Shown: one piece after another, positions 8,150 through 15,659 of the stretch
Numbering within the stretch: the stretch's first letter is position 1
Layout of the letters: each line of letters opens with the position of its first letter
NCBI RefSeq assembly: GCF_029893585.1
Contig: NZ_JARXYX010000015.1
Span: forward strand, 140,492 to 204,491
Source: Streptomyces sp. LBL
GTDB taxonomy: Bacteria > Actinomycetota > Actinomycetes > Streptomycetales > Streptomycetaceae
DNA length: 64,000 bases
Direction of reading: 5' to 3'
Notes under the pieces: model-generated
Seen by the model: the letters and a program-made list of their open reading frames with translations, nothing else
What the model was told of the DNA's origin: nothing
The model's database searches: none
Made by a program: the position numbers and the translations under genes

Positions 8150-9006
8150 GCATCTGGACCGAACTGACGGGCATCGACTACCGCCACGCGTACGTCGAGA
8201 CCGGCGACGTGACGACCCGCGCTCTGCAGGCGGGTCCCGAGGACGGCGAGCATGTGGTGTTCCTGCACGGCACGACCGGCCACCTGGAGGCGTTCGTCCG
8301 TAACATCCCGGCGCACGCCGAGGCCGGCTATCGCTGCCATGCCATCGACATGCTCGGCCACGGCTACACCGGCAAGCCGGACCGCCCGGGCGAGATCCCC
8401 GCGTATGTCGAGCACCTGATGGCGTACCTCGACGCGGTGGGCGCCGAACGCGCGCATGTGGTGGGCGAGTCGCTGGGCGGCTGGGTGGGGTCCTGGGCGG
8501 CGAGCGAGTACCCGGACCGCGTGGCCTCCCTCCAGCTGCTGTGCATGGGCGGCACGAAGATCAACCCGGCGGTGATGGACCGGCTGAAGACGTCCACGCG
8601 CAACGCTGCCCTCAAGAAGGAGATCTCCTTCACCCGGGAGCGGCTGGCGCTGCTGTGGGCCGAGTGGGACGAGGAGCTCGGCGAGGAACTGACCCAGGTG
8701 CGCTACGAGATCTACCACCACCCCGAGTTCCAGCGGAACCTGCACAACCTGCTGGCGCTGCAGGAGGTCGAGGCGCGTGAGCGCAATCTGCTGCGCCCCG
8801 ACCGCATGGCCCGGATCAAGGCACCTACGCTGGTGGTCTGGGGCAACAAGAACCCTATGGGGGATGTCCCGGAGGCCGAGGCCATCGCCGCGGCCATCCC
8901 CGGAGCCCGCCTGGAGGTCTTCAACGAGTGCGGCCACTGGCCGCAGCACGAGAAGGCCGACCTCTACAACCCGCTCAGCCTGGCCTTTCTCGCCGAGTCG
9001 CCGTGA
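8146..9006 (+). CDS. Alpha/beta hydrolase, meta-cleavage product hydrolase (MhpC/BphD/CarC type)
   Basis: About 286 residues. An oxyanion HG motif is near residue 41, the nucleophile elbow is 'GESLGG' (S109), and the catalytic His lies in 'CGHWPQHE', a segment typical of ring-fission hydrolases. The strand that normally carries the catalytic Asp reads 'WGNKNPMGDVP', with Asn at the usual Asp place and an Asp four residues later. It would hydrolyse the C-C bond of the extradiol product to release an acid and a 2-hydroxypenta-2,4-dienoate. It overlaps the dioxygenase stop by 4 bases. Confidence 0.88.
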   Translation: MSIWTELTGIDYRHAYVETGDVTTRALQAGPEDGEHVVFLHGTTGHLEAFVRNIPAHAEAGYRCHAIDMLGHGYTGKPDRPGEIPAYVEHLMAYLDAVGAERAHVVGESLGGWVGSWAASEYPDRVASLQLLCMGGTKINPAVMDRLKTSTRNAALKKEISFTRERLALLWAEWDEELGEELTQVRYEIYHHPEFQRNLHNLLALQEVEARERNLLRPDRMARIKAPTLVVWGNKNPMGDVPEAEAIAAAIPGARLEVFNECGHWPQHEKADLYNPLSLAFLAESP

Positions 9007-9016
9007 GGTGCCTGCC

Positions 9017-9850
9017 ATGACCGTCGTCCCGATCGAGCGCGCCCCGCTCGACTCCGCCTCGCCTTCCCCATCCCCATCCCCATCCCCCTCCCCGCCGTCG
9101 TCGTATCCCGACTCGATGAACTCCGTCCTGGGCAAGGTCCGGCCCATACTGGAAGCGTTCACCGTCGACGACGACACGCTCTCCCTCGCCGACCTCGTGC
9201 GCCGCACGGGCGTGGCGAAGGCCACCGTGCACCGGCTCTGTCAGGAGCTGGTGGTCTGGGGACTGCTGGAGAGAGCGGGCTGCGACTACCGGCTCGGGTT
9301 GCGGCTGTTCGAGATCGGTCAGCGGGTGCACCGGCAGCGGATCCTGCGCGAGGTGGCCCAGCCGTACATGGAGGACCTGCTGCTGGCCACTCAGGAGACG
9401 ATCCACTTCGCGATCCACGACGGCATCGACGTGGTCTATCTGGAGAAGATCCTGCCGCACCGGGGGCTGAGCGAGGAGTCCCGGGTGGCGGGCCGGCTCC
9501 CGTTGTACGCCACCGCCACCGGCAAGGCGATCCTGGCCTTCTCCCCCGCCTCTCTGTTCGGCGAGGTGGTCAGGAACGGGCTGAAGCCGTTCACCCGCCA
9601 CACGATCACCTCGCCGGGGCGGCTGCGCGGCCAGCTGGAGCGGGTCCGGGAGCAGGGCATCGCGACCGAGGGGGAGGAGATCAGGCTCGGTTACATGAGC
9701 ATGGCCGTGCCGGTCTTCGGGCAGCAGAACGCGCTGGCGGGCGCGTTGTCGATCACCGCACCGACGTACCGCATGGACGCCACCGCGCACGCGAGCGCGC
9801 TGCGCATCGCGGGTCTGGGCATCAGTCGGTCGCTGCGGTCGGCCCTGTGA
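9017..9850 (+). CDS. IclR-family transcriptional regulator
   Basis: About 277 residues. After a low-complexity (SP)n segment (residues 14-26, encoded by a hexanucleotide repeat) comes a winged helix with 'LADLVRRTGVAKATVHRLC', then the IclR effector domain ('RLPLYATATGKAIL...', 'GYMSMAVPVFG'). The effector pocket probably senses the aromatic substrate or an intermediate. It lies 10 bases after the hydrolase stop and overlaps the next gene by GTGA, so it is transcribed within the operon it may control. It is paralogous to the IclR protein at 12646. Confidence 0.9.
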   Translation: MTVVPIERAPLDSASPSPSPSPSPSPPSSYPDSMNSVLGKVRPILEAFTVDDDTLSLADLVRRTGVAKATVHRLCQELVVWGLLERAGCDYRLGLRLFEIGQRVHRQRILREVAQPYMEDLLLATQETIHFAIHDGIDVVYLEKILPHRGLSEESRVAGRLPLYATATGKAILAFSPASLFGEVVRNGLKPFTRHTITSPGRLRGQLERVREQGIATEGEEIRLGYMSMAVPVFGQQNALAGALSITAPTYRMDATAHASALRIAGLGISRSLRSAL

Positions 9851-10368
9851 GCACGCTGGAGGAGGTGCTGGCCCGGGCCCGGGGACTCATCGGCCGCTGG
9901 GAGGACGAGGACTGCGGCACGGTCACCGTCAAGGACTTCTGCCGGTACGCCGCCGCGATCGACGACGTCGACTACATCCGCCGGGCGCGCGCCCAGGAGT
10001 CGGCCGGTGCGGCGGTGGAGGCCCCCGCCCTGTTCCTCGCGTCCACCATGAGCTGGGAGGACGGGCCGGCCGAAGCGGAGTTGCGGCCGGACGGACTGAC
10101 CGCCCGGGAGTCGCCGTGCACCCAGGGCCTTCCGGTGCGTCAGGTGCACGGCGGCCAGTCGGTACGGCTGAGCCGGGCGCCGCTCGCGGGCAGCCGGGTC
10201 ACCGCCTCGCGTGCGGTCACCTCCGTCGAGCGCAAGCACGGCCGGTCCGGCGACTTCGTCCTGCTCGGCCTCACCACCCGCTTCACCTCGGCGGACGGCG
10301 ACGAACTGACGGCGGTGGACGAGACGATCGTCGTGCTGGCGGCCGTCCCCGAAGGAGCGGCCTCATGA
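9847..10368 (+). CDS. FAS1-like/MaoC N-terminal-type dehydratase subunit
   Basis: About 173 residues, matching the N-terminal hot-dog half of two-domain MaoC hydratases ('VTVKDFCRYAAAIDD' near the start, 'LLGLTTRFTSADGDEL' near the end). Such subunits normally pair with a catalytic MaoC-C partner, here the next gene, to form a heteromeric enoyl- or hydroxyacyl-CoA hydratase/dehydratase. GTG start overlaps the IclR stop and its own stop overlaps the partner start. Substrate unknown; an aromatic propenoyl-CoA side chain is one possibility. Confidence 0.78.
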   Translation: MSTLEEVLARARGLIGRWEDEDCGTVTVKDFCRYAAAIDDVDYIRRARAQESAGAAVEAPALFLASTMSWEDGPAEAELRPDGLTARESPCTQGLPVRQVHGGQSVRLSRAPLAGSRVTASRAVTSVERKHGRSGDFVLLGLTTRFTSADGDELTAVDETIVVLAAVPEGAAS

Positions 10369-10829
10369 GCCCCCCTGCCGATCGCCCCGCGGCCACACCC
10401 GGCCCCGGCCCCTGCCCCGTCGCGGGTGAGGTCTGTCCGCCGCGGCGGTACGCGCACAGCAGGGTGCAGTTGTTCCGGTTCAGTGCCGTGTCCTGGAACT
10501 CCCACCGCATCCACTACGACGCCGAGTTCGCGGCCACGGAGGGCTTTCCCGACGTGGTCGTCCAGTCCACCCTGCACGGCGAGACCCTCAGCCGGTACGC
10601 GCTGGAGTGGGCCGGGCCGGACGCCCGGCTGAAATCGGTGAGCTGGCGCAACGTCACGACCGCGGTGGCCGGCGAGCCGCTCACCTGGACCGGGACGGTC
10701 CGTGTGGTCGCGCCCTGCGACGAGGGCGTGTGGATGACGCTCGACGTCCGCGTACTCAAGGACGACGGCGCTCCCTGCGTCACCGGGCACGTCGAACTCA
10801 CCTGCCGTGGAGCTCGTACGACCTCTTGA
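10365..10829 (+). CDS. MaoC C-terminal-type hot-dog dehydratase subunit
   Basis: About 154 residues. Carries the hydratase active-site stretch 'NSHRIHYD' that is missing from its upstream partner, so it should be the catalytic half of the pair. Paralogous to the gene at the window start (2-388). The first 20 residues are Pro/Ala-rich. The ATG overlaps the preceding stop. It is the last gene of the operon starting at 4472 and is followed immediately by a strong hairpin terminator. Confidence 0.78.
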   Translation: MSPPADRPAATPGPGPCPVAGEVCPPRRYAHSRVQLFRFSAVSWNSHRIHYDAEFAATEGFPDVVVQSTLHGETLSRYALEWAGPDARLKSVSWRNVTTAVAGEPLTWTGTVRVVAPCDEGVWMTLDVRVLKDDGAPCVTGHVELTCRGARTTS

Positions 10830-10847
10830 GCAGAGCGGTGTCCATGC

Positions 10848-10892
10848 CGCGGACGGCGAAGGTGATCTCCCGGATCGCCTTCGCCGTCCGCG
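10848..10892 (+). terminator. Hairpin terminator after the oxygenase/MaoC operon
   Basis: Perfect 15-bp inverted repeat, CGCGGACGGCGAAGG (10848-10862) with its complement at 10878-10892, and a 15-base loop that itself contains GATC...GATC. It begins 19 bases after the MaoC stop. No U-tract follows, as is usual in Streptomyces. Confidence 0.8.
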
Positions 10893-10986
10893 TTCCGCGT
10901 TGTGCTCCGTCGTTGTGCTCCGTCCGGCTCGGCTCCGCGGGCGGCCATCGTGTCCGCCGTGCGTCCCGTCAGGCGGACCAGTTCCG

Positions 10987-11024
10987 TTGGGCGGGGGCCG
11001 GGTCGTCCCTACGCTCCTGAACCA
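10987..11024 (+). promoter_or_regulatory. Candidate sigma-70-type promoter for a leaderless transcript
   Basis: TTGGGC (10987-10992), 17 bases, then TACGCT (11010-11015). Initiation 7-9 bases downstream would fall at or next to the ATG at 11024. No Shine-Dalgarno sequence precedes that ATG. This predicts a leaderless mRNA for the reductase gene, a common form in actinobacteria. Confidence 0.45.
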
Positions 11025-12046
11025 TGAGCGTTCCTACTGATGAGCCGGTCACCACGGGCGATGCCCCGGTGGTCGAAGCCGACATCCTGATCATCGGTGC
11101 CGGCCCGTCGGGCCTCTACGGCGCCTACTACGCGGGCTTCCGTGGACTGCGCGTCGCGGTCATGGACGTCCTGCCCCAACTCGGCGGCCAGATCAGCGCG
11201 ATGTACCCCGAGAAGCCCATCTTCGACATCGCCGGTTTCCCGTCGGTGCGCGGACGCGACCTCGTGGACAACCTGGTCGCCCAGGCGGAGCCGTACGGCG
11301 TCCGCTACCTCCTCGGGGAACGGGCCGTGGAGCTGTCCTACGAGCCCGACGGCCGGCCCCTCGTCCGCGGCGACCGGGGGACGACCGTACGGGCCGGGGC
11401 AGTGGTGATCACCGGCGGGGTGGGCACCTTCACCCCCAGGCCGCTGCCGGCCGGCGAGGACTACCTCGGCCGCGGCCAGGTCTACTTCGTGCCGGACCCG
11501 ACCGACCACACCGGCCACGACGTGATCGTCGTCGGCGGTGGCGACAGCGCCTTCGACTGGGCGGCGACGCTCGCGCCGATCGCCCGCTCCGTCCGGCTCG
11601 TCCACCGCACGGGCCGTTTCCGGGCGCACCACGCGACGGTGGAGAAGGTGCGGGCCCTCGGTATCGAGATCATCACCGACTCCGAGGTGAGCGCGCTGCA
11701 CGGCACCGCGCGGGTGGAGCAGGTGGAGGTCCGGCACCGCACCACGAAGGCCACGCGGCTGCTTCCGGCGCACAGCGTCGTCGCCGCCCTCGGCTTCGTC
11801 GCCGACCTGGGTCCGCTGCAGAACTGGGGACTCGACCTGCAGGCACGGCGGATCGCCGTGGACACCCGGATGGCCACCAACCTGCCCCGCGTGTTCGCCG
11901 CCGGCGACATCACCGACTACCCGGGCAAGGTGCGGCTGATCGCCGTGGGCTTCGGCGAGGCCGCCACCGCCGTGAACAACGCGGCCACCGTCATCGATCC
12001 GGAGGCAGCACTGTTCCCCGGACATTCCACAGACAAGGAGAACTGA
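11024..12046 (+). CDS. Ferredoxin-NAD(P) reductase, thioredoxin-reductase-like (YumC type)
   Basis: About 340 residues with FAD-binding 'IIGAGPSGLYGAYYAG' near residue 25, an NAD(P)-binding 'VVGGGDSAFDWA' in the middle, and the C-terminal FAD motif 'FAAGDITDYPGK'. The CxxC of thioredoxin reductases is absent, which fits the homodimeric ferredoxin-NADP reductases. The ferredoxin gene starts 2 bases after its stop with an AAGGAG site inside this gene's end. Likely passes electrons from NAD(P)H to that ferredoxin and on to the Rieske oxygenase at 4472. Confidence 0.87.
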   Translation: MSVPTDEPVTTGDAPVVEADILIIGAGPSGLYGAYYAGFRGLRVAVMDVLPQLGGQISAMYPEKPIFDIAGFPSVRGRDLVDNLVAQAEPYGVRYLLGERAVELSYEPDGRPLVRGDRGTTVRAGAVVITGGVGTFTPRPLPAGEDYLGRGQVYFVPDPTDHTGHDVIVVGGGDSAFDWAATLAPIARSVRLVHRTGRFRAHHATVEKVRALGIEIITDSEVSALHGTARVEQVEVRHRTTKATRLLPAHSVVAALGFVADLGPLQNWGLDLQARRIAVDTRMATNLPRVFAAGDITDYPGKVRLIAVGFGEAATAVNNAATVIDPEAALFPGHSTDKEN

Positions 12047-12047
12047 C

Positions 12048-12380
12048 ATGGCCTACGTGATCGGCGCGGCCTGCGTCGACATCATGGACCGGTCCTGCAT
12101 GGAGGAATGCCCGGTCGACTGCATCTACGAGGGCGAGCGCAAGCTCTACATCAACCCGGTGGAGTGCATCGACTGCGGCGCCTGCGAGACGGCCTGCCCG
12201 GAGCAGGCGATCACCGTCGACCGGCTCGCCGACCCCGAGTTCCGCGCCGACAACCGCCGCTTCTTCGAGGAGCCGCTGCCCGGCCGTACGACCGCGCTGG
12301 GCACGCCCGGCGGAGCGAGCGGCCTCGGTCCGGTGGGCATCGACACCCCCCTCGTCAAGGCCGCGGCGGAAGGCGCCTGA
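12048..12380 (+). CDS. Ferredoxin, 7Fe (3Fe-4S/4Fe-4S) FdxA-like
   Basis: About 110 residues. Two cysteine clusters, 'CMEECPVDC' and 'CIDCGACETACP', bind two Fe-S clusters in the manner of FdxA-type bacterial ferredoxins, followed by a C-terminal extension. AAGGAG sits 7 bases upstream of the ATG. It forms an operon with the reductase. Rieske oxygenases more often use Rieske-type or plant-type [2Fe-2S] ferredoxins, so this pairing is unusual if it serves the oxygenase; no P450 lies in the window as an alternative client. Confidence 0.9.
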   Translation: MAYVIGAACVDIMDRSCMEECPVDCIYEGERKLYINPVECIDCGACETACPEQAITVDRLADPEFRADNRRFFEEPLPGRTTALGTPGGASGLGPVGIDTPLVKAAAEGA

Positions 12381-12645
12381 GGGGCGCCGCCGCCTCCGCC
12401 AGGGTGTCCAGGACCGCCGCCGCGCAGCTGGAGGCACTGGACGACCGTCGAGCGCGCCTTCCAGCCGGTGCCGCCAGGCCCCTGCCGCGGTCCCGGCCAC
12501 CGGGGGGGGCGGCACGGCAGGTCCGCAGGCCCCCGCGTCACTGCGGGTACATACCGAAGTGCCTGAAGTACGTCTATATTTTGCCTTCTCGGTACTGGTG
12601 GCCGTCTCCGTCCGAGGCGCGCCGCTCAGGTGAGGAGGACGAGTC

Positions 12646-13455
12646 ATGGTCGCTGCGTACGAGGTCGGTGAGGACGGCGGAGGTACCCGGCCGGAGCATG
12701 AGCCTCCCAAATCGGTCCTCGGCAAGGTCGGACTCATTCTGAGCGCCTTCCGGGACGACGACTTCTCGCTGAGCCTCGCCGAGCTGACGGCCCGCACCGG
12801 GGTCGCGAAGGCCACCGTCTACCGCCTGTGCCAGGGGCTCGTCGCCGGCGAGCTCCTGGAGCGGGAGGGCTCGGACTACCGTCTCGGGCTGCAGCTGTAC
12901 GAGATCGGTCTGCGCGCGCCGCGCCAGCGGACCCTGCGCGAGGCCGCGCGGCCCGTCGTCGAGAACCTCGCGCAGAGCCTCGACAACGCCGTCACCCTGG
13001 CCGTGCCGAACGGCTCGGAACTGCTGTGCATCGAGAACGTCGGCACCCACCGCAACCGGGCCCGGGCCAGTGTGGGCGGACGGCACATCCAGCTGCACAG
13101 CACCGCCTCCGGGAAGCTGACCCTCGCCATGCTTCCCGACCAGTACCCGCTGTCCGTGGTCCTGCCGCGGATGCGCCGCCGTACGCCGCGCACCTTGAAC
13201 GCCGCCCAGCTCCCCGACGAGCTCGTCCGTATCCGGGAGCAGGGTTACGCCACCGAGGTCGAGGAGTTCCGCGACGGTTACCTCGCCGTCGCGGTGCCCG
13301 TGCGCGGCACCGACGAGGCCTATCTGGGCGCCCTGTCGGTCATCGCCCCGACGGCGGGCAGCAACGTCCCCAGGATGCTGGTGGCACTGACCGGCGCGTC
13401 CCACACGATCACCGCGCGCCTGACCCTGTTCGAGGCCTACCGCGCCCCGCGGTGA
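12646..13455 (+). CDS. IclR-family transcriptional regulator
   Basis: About 269 residues: winged helix ('LAELTARTGVAKATVYRLC') then an IclR effector domain ('QLHSTASGKLTLAML', 'GYLAVAVPV'). GAGGAGG is upstream of the ATG. Closely paralogous to the regulator at 9017 ('SVLGKV..IL.AF', 'RTGVAKAT', 'DYRLGL.L.EIG'), suggesting a local duplication with divergence of effector. Monocistronic as placed, with 265 bases upstream and convergent with the ROK gene. Target is unknown; the reductase/ferredoxin pair upstream is a candidate. Confidence 0.9.
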   Translation: MVAAYEVGEDGGGTRPEHEPPKSVLGKVGLILSAFRDDDFSLSLAELTARTGVAKATVYRLCQGLVAGELLEREGSDYRLGLQLYEIGLRAPRQRTLREAARPVVENLAQSLDNAVTLAVPNGSELLCIENVGTHRNRARASVGGRHIQLHSTASGKLTLAMLPDQYPLSVVLPRMRRRTPRTLNAAQLPDELVRIREQGYATEVEEFRDGYLAVAVPVRGTDEAYLGALSVIAPTAGSNVPRMLVALTGASHTITARLTLFEAYRAPR

Positions 13456-13508
13456 CGAGGGATCCTCGTACCGCGGTGAGGCCGTACTGAGCAATCCTCG
13501 TACCGCCG

Positions 13509-14756
13509 TCAGGGCGCTCCCGCGTCGTCGACCAGCATCCGGGCGATGCCTCGTTCGCTGAAGACGTCTCGCAGGGCGAGGGCGACACCGCCGTGGATCG
13601 AGGAGTTCTCACCGAGCTGAGTCGTGGTGATGGTCAGCTTCCGGGTGGCCAGGGGCAGGGCGCGCTGATAGACCACGGCGCGGACCCCGGAGAGCATGTC
13701 GTCGCGCAGCTCGCTCAGCGGGCCGCCGAGGATCAGCGTGCGGGGGTTGAACATGTAGACCAGCATCGCCACCACCTCACCGATCTCGGTGGCGGCCTGA
13801 CGCAGGGCACGTACGGCGGGCGGGTCGTTGTTCGCGACGCGTTCGGCCAGCGTGTGAGCGCCGAAGAGGGGATCCTCCTCGGTCGACTCGGGGATACCCA
13901 GACTGCTCAGGACGGCCCGGTGGGAGGCGAGCGCTCCCACACAACCGATGTTGCCGCAGGTGCACAGGACGTCGCCCCCGCCGCCGACGGCCCGGATGTG
14001 GCCGACGTCGCCGGCGGCTCCGTCCGCCCCTCGGTGCACCTCGCCGTCGGCCGTGATGATGCCGACGCCGATACCCGCGCCTATCTTGATGCAGAGCAGC
14101 GGGGTGTCGACCTGGTCCTGGGCGGCCTCGCCAACGGCCATGAGGTTGGCGTCGTTGTCCACCACCGCGGGGGCGTGGAAGCGACTGCGCAGCCACTCGG
14201 CCACCGGGAAGCCGTCCCAGCCGGGCATGCCGGTCGGCCGCACGGCGCAGCCGCGCTGAGGGTCCACGGGTGCGGGCAGGCCCACGACCACCTCGCGGAC
14301 CCGGTCCGGATCGCGCCCGCACCGCTCCAGCAGGTTGAGCAGTTCCTCGGTCACCGCTTCGAGCACGGCCTGAGGCCCGGCCTCGATCGGAATGACCACC
14401 GTCTCCTGCGCGAGCACCCGCCCGCCGAGATCGGCGATCGCGACCTGGGACGCCAGAGTGTCGATGTCCGCCACGGCAATGGTTCCCGCCCGGGGGCTGA
14501 GTGTCAGCACGCGCGGCGGCCGTCCCCGCACGGATTCGCTGGACTCGATCTCCCGCAGGATGCCGTGCCCGACGAGGTGCTCGACCTGCTGACCGACCGT
14601 CGAACGGGCCAGACCTGTGCGCCGCGCGAGCTCGGCACGGCTGGTCGCTTCGCCCGACACCACGAGGTCCAGCACTTTGGGCAGCCCTACGGGCACCGCG
14701 GGGAGCAGGGAAGGATCGACCAGAGAGTCATCGGCTTTATGCACGTCCAAGACCAT
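13509..14756 (-). CDS. ROK-family transcriptional regulator
   Basis: About 415 residues from the ATG at 14756 (a TTG at 14774 is the alternative). An N-terminal winged helix ('SRAELARRTGLARSTVGQQVEHL') is followed by a sugar-kinase-like ROK domain with 'IKIGAGIGVGIITADG' and the zinc motif CxCGxxGC ('CTCGNIGC'). Such proteins repress sugar operons and release DNA on binding a sugar or sugar phosphate. It is divergent from the oxidoreductase/ABC/isomerase operon at 15660, the likely target. The C-terminal 'SSIHGGVALAL' is normal for the family. Confidence 0.9.
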   Translation of the reverse strand: MVLDVHKADDSLVDPSLLPAVPVGLPKVLDLVVSGEATSRAELARRTGLARSTVGQQVEHLVGHGILREIESSESVRGRPPRVLTLSPRAGTIAVADIDTLASQVAIADLGGRVLAQETVVIPIEAGPQAVLEAVTEELLNLLERCGRDPDRVREVVVGLPAPVDPQRGCAVRPTGMPGWDGFPVAEWLRSRFHAPAVVDNDANLMAVGEAAQDQVDTPLLCIKIGAGIGVGIITADGEVHRGADGAAGDVGHIRAVGGGGDVLCTCGNIGCVGALASHRAVLSSLGIPESTEEDPLFGAHTLAERVANNDPPAVRALRQAATEIGEVVAMLVYMFNPRTLILGGPLSELRDDMLSGVRAVVYQRALPLATRKLTITTTQLGENSSIHGGVALALRDVFSERGIARMLVDDAGAP

Positions 14757-15281
14757 AATTACGTCGTCTCGCAACCGTCAACGGCCGTGCCCCTCAAGTC
14801 AGACTTCCCGGACGACCGCCCCAGGAGGAAGATCCCTGCCTTCGGCCATCTTTACTCCACACAAAAAATTAAAAATACCATCTTGTTCTACGGACACGAA
14901 CTAAACGATGGTGAGGCAAGACGCGACCTTCAGGTGCACATCGGGCACCATGACGGCGCATCGCCGCCAAAAACGGCGGAGTATCTCAACGGCACGGAAC
15001 TGAAGTCAATGACATGCGGTCCCCTCATGGGTCGGACACTCGCACCCGAGGCCCCCTCGGCGCACCTGACACCCCCGTTCACGGGCGGGCCCGGGTGCGC
15101 CTTCACTGCGTCCGCAGGTTCCGCCTCCGGGCCGCAGACAGCTCCCACGACACACCTTGAGTTCCGCACTGAGCTGCGGCTTTCGGCGCAGCTGCGTCCG
15201 AGGCGCCCGGGGCCGGCCGACCGCCTGGACGGTCGCCGAACAGGGACCCGAGCAGCCGACCCGACAGCCCACCGCGGCCAC

Positions 15282-15298
15282 TTATCACGATTCGATAA
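15282..15298. promoter_or_regulatory. Operator candidate TTATC-N7-GATAA
   Basis: A perfect 5-bp inverted repeat, unusually AT-rich for its surroundings, lies in the divergent region between the ROK regulator and the sugar operon, about 360 bases before the first operon gene. This is a plausible ROK binding site; binding is inferred. Confidence 0.35.
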
Positions 15299-15594
15299 CC
15301 AGGCCGTGAGTGTTCTGCTCAGTGGACCGGGCGCCTCGTGCGTCCCTCGACACCGCTCTTAAATACACAGCAGCCGGGCGAGAAACAGGCGCGGCACTGG
15401 GATTGAGGGACCGGCACACCCCGCCGCCCGACCGGGATCCCCCGGCACGGCCGGAAAACCGGGCGTCCTCGATCCACGCGGTTCGGCACCCGCTCAGAGC
15501 GGAATCACCTTCTGCCGCCCGGTCCGAAGTGTCCCTGTCGTGGCCCTGCCGTCGACGACCACGTACGAACCCAGCGACCACACCCCATCCCCGG

Positions 15595-15628
15595 CACCCG
15601 CACCCGCACCCGCACCCGCACCCGCACC
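15595..15628. repeat. (CACCCG)n hexanucleotide repeat
   Basis: About 5.5 copies of the hexamer just upstream of the oxidoreductase ribosome-binding site. Related hexamer arrays appear inside the Rieske gene (5681-5727) and the IclR gene (9065-9095). Such arrays are prone to slippage; here it would alter the 5' leader. Confidence 0.75.
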
Positions 15629-15659
15629 GTGCATCGCCACCTGGAGAGGAACCCTCGCA

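Larger units (their letters stand above)
14757..15659. other. 903-bp non-coding divergent region with an AT-rich island
   Basis: No gene with plausible codon usage is seen. Bases 14849-14910 are strikingly AT-rich for this genome, probably containing the ROK promoter. Also present are a dyad ACCATC (14877-14882) / GATGGT (14907-14912), the TTATC/GATAA dyad at 15282-15298 and the CACCCG array at 15595-15628. The length suggests long 5' leaders or a lost gene. Confidence 0.6.

Noticed and set aside
12371..12392. GGCGCC-TGAGG-GGCGCC hairpin at the ferredoxin stop as a terminator
   Set aside because: Only a 6-bp self-complementary core that occurs often in such GC-rich DNA; too weak to list.
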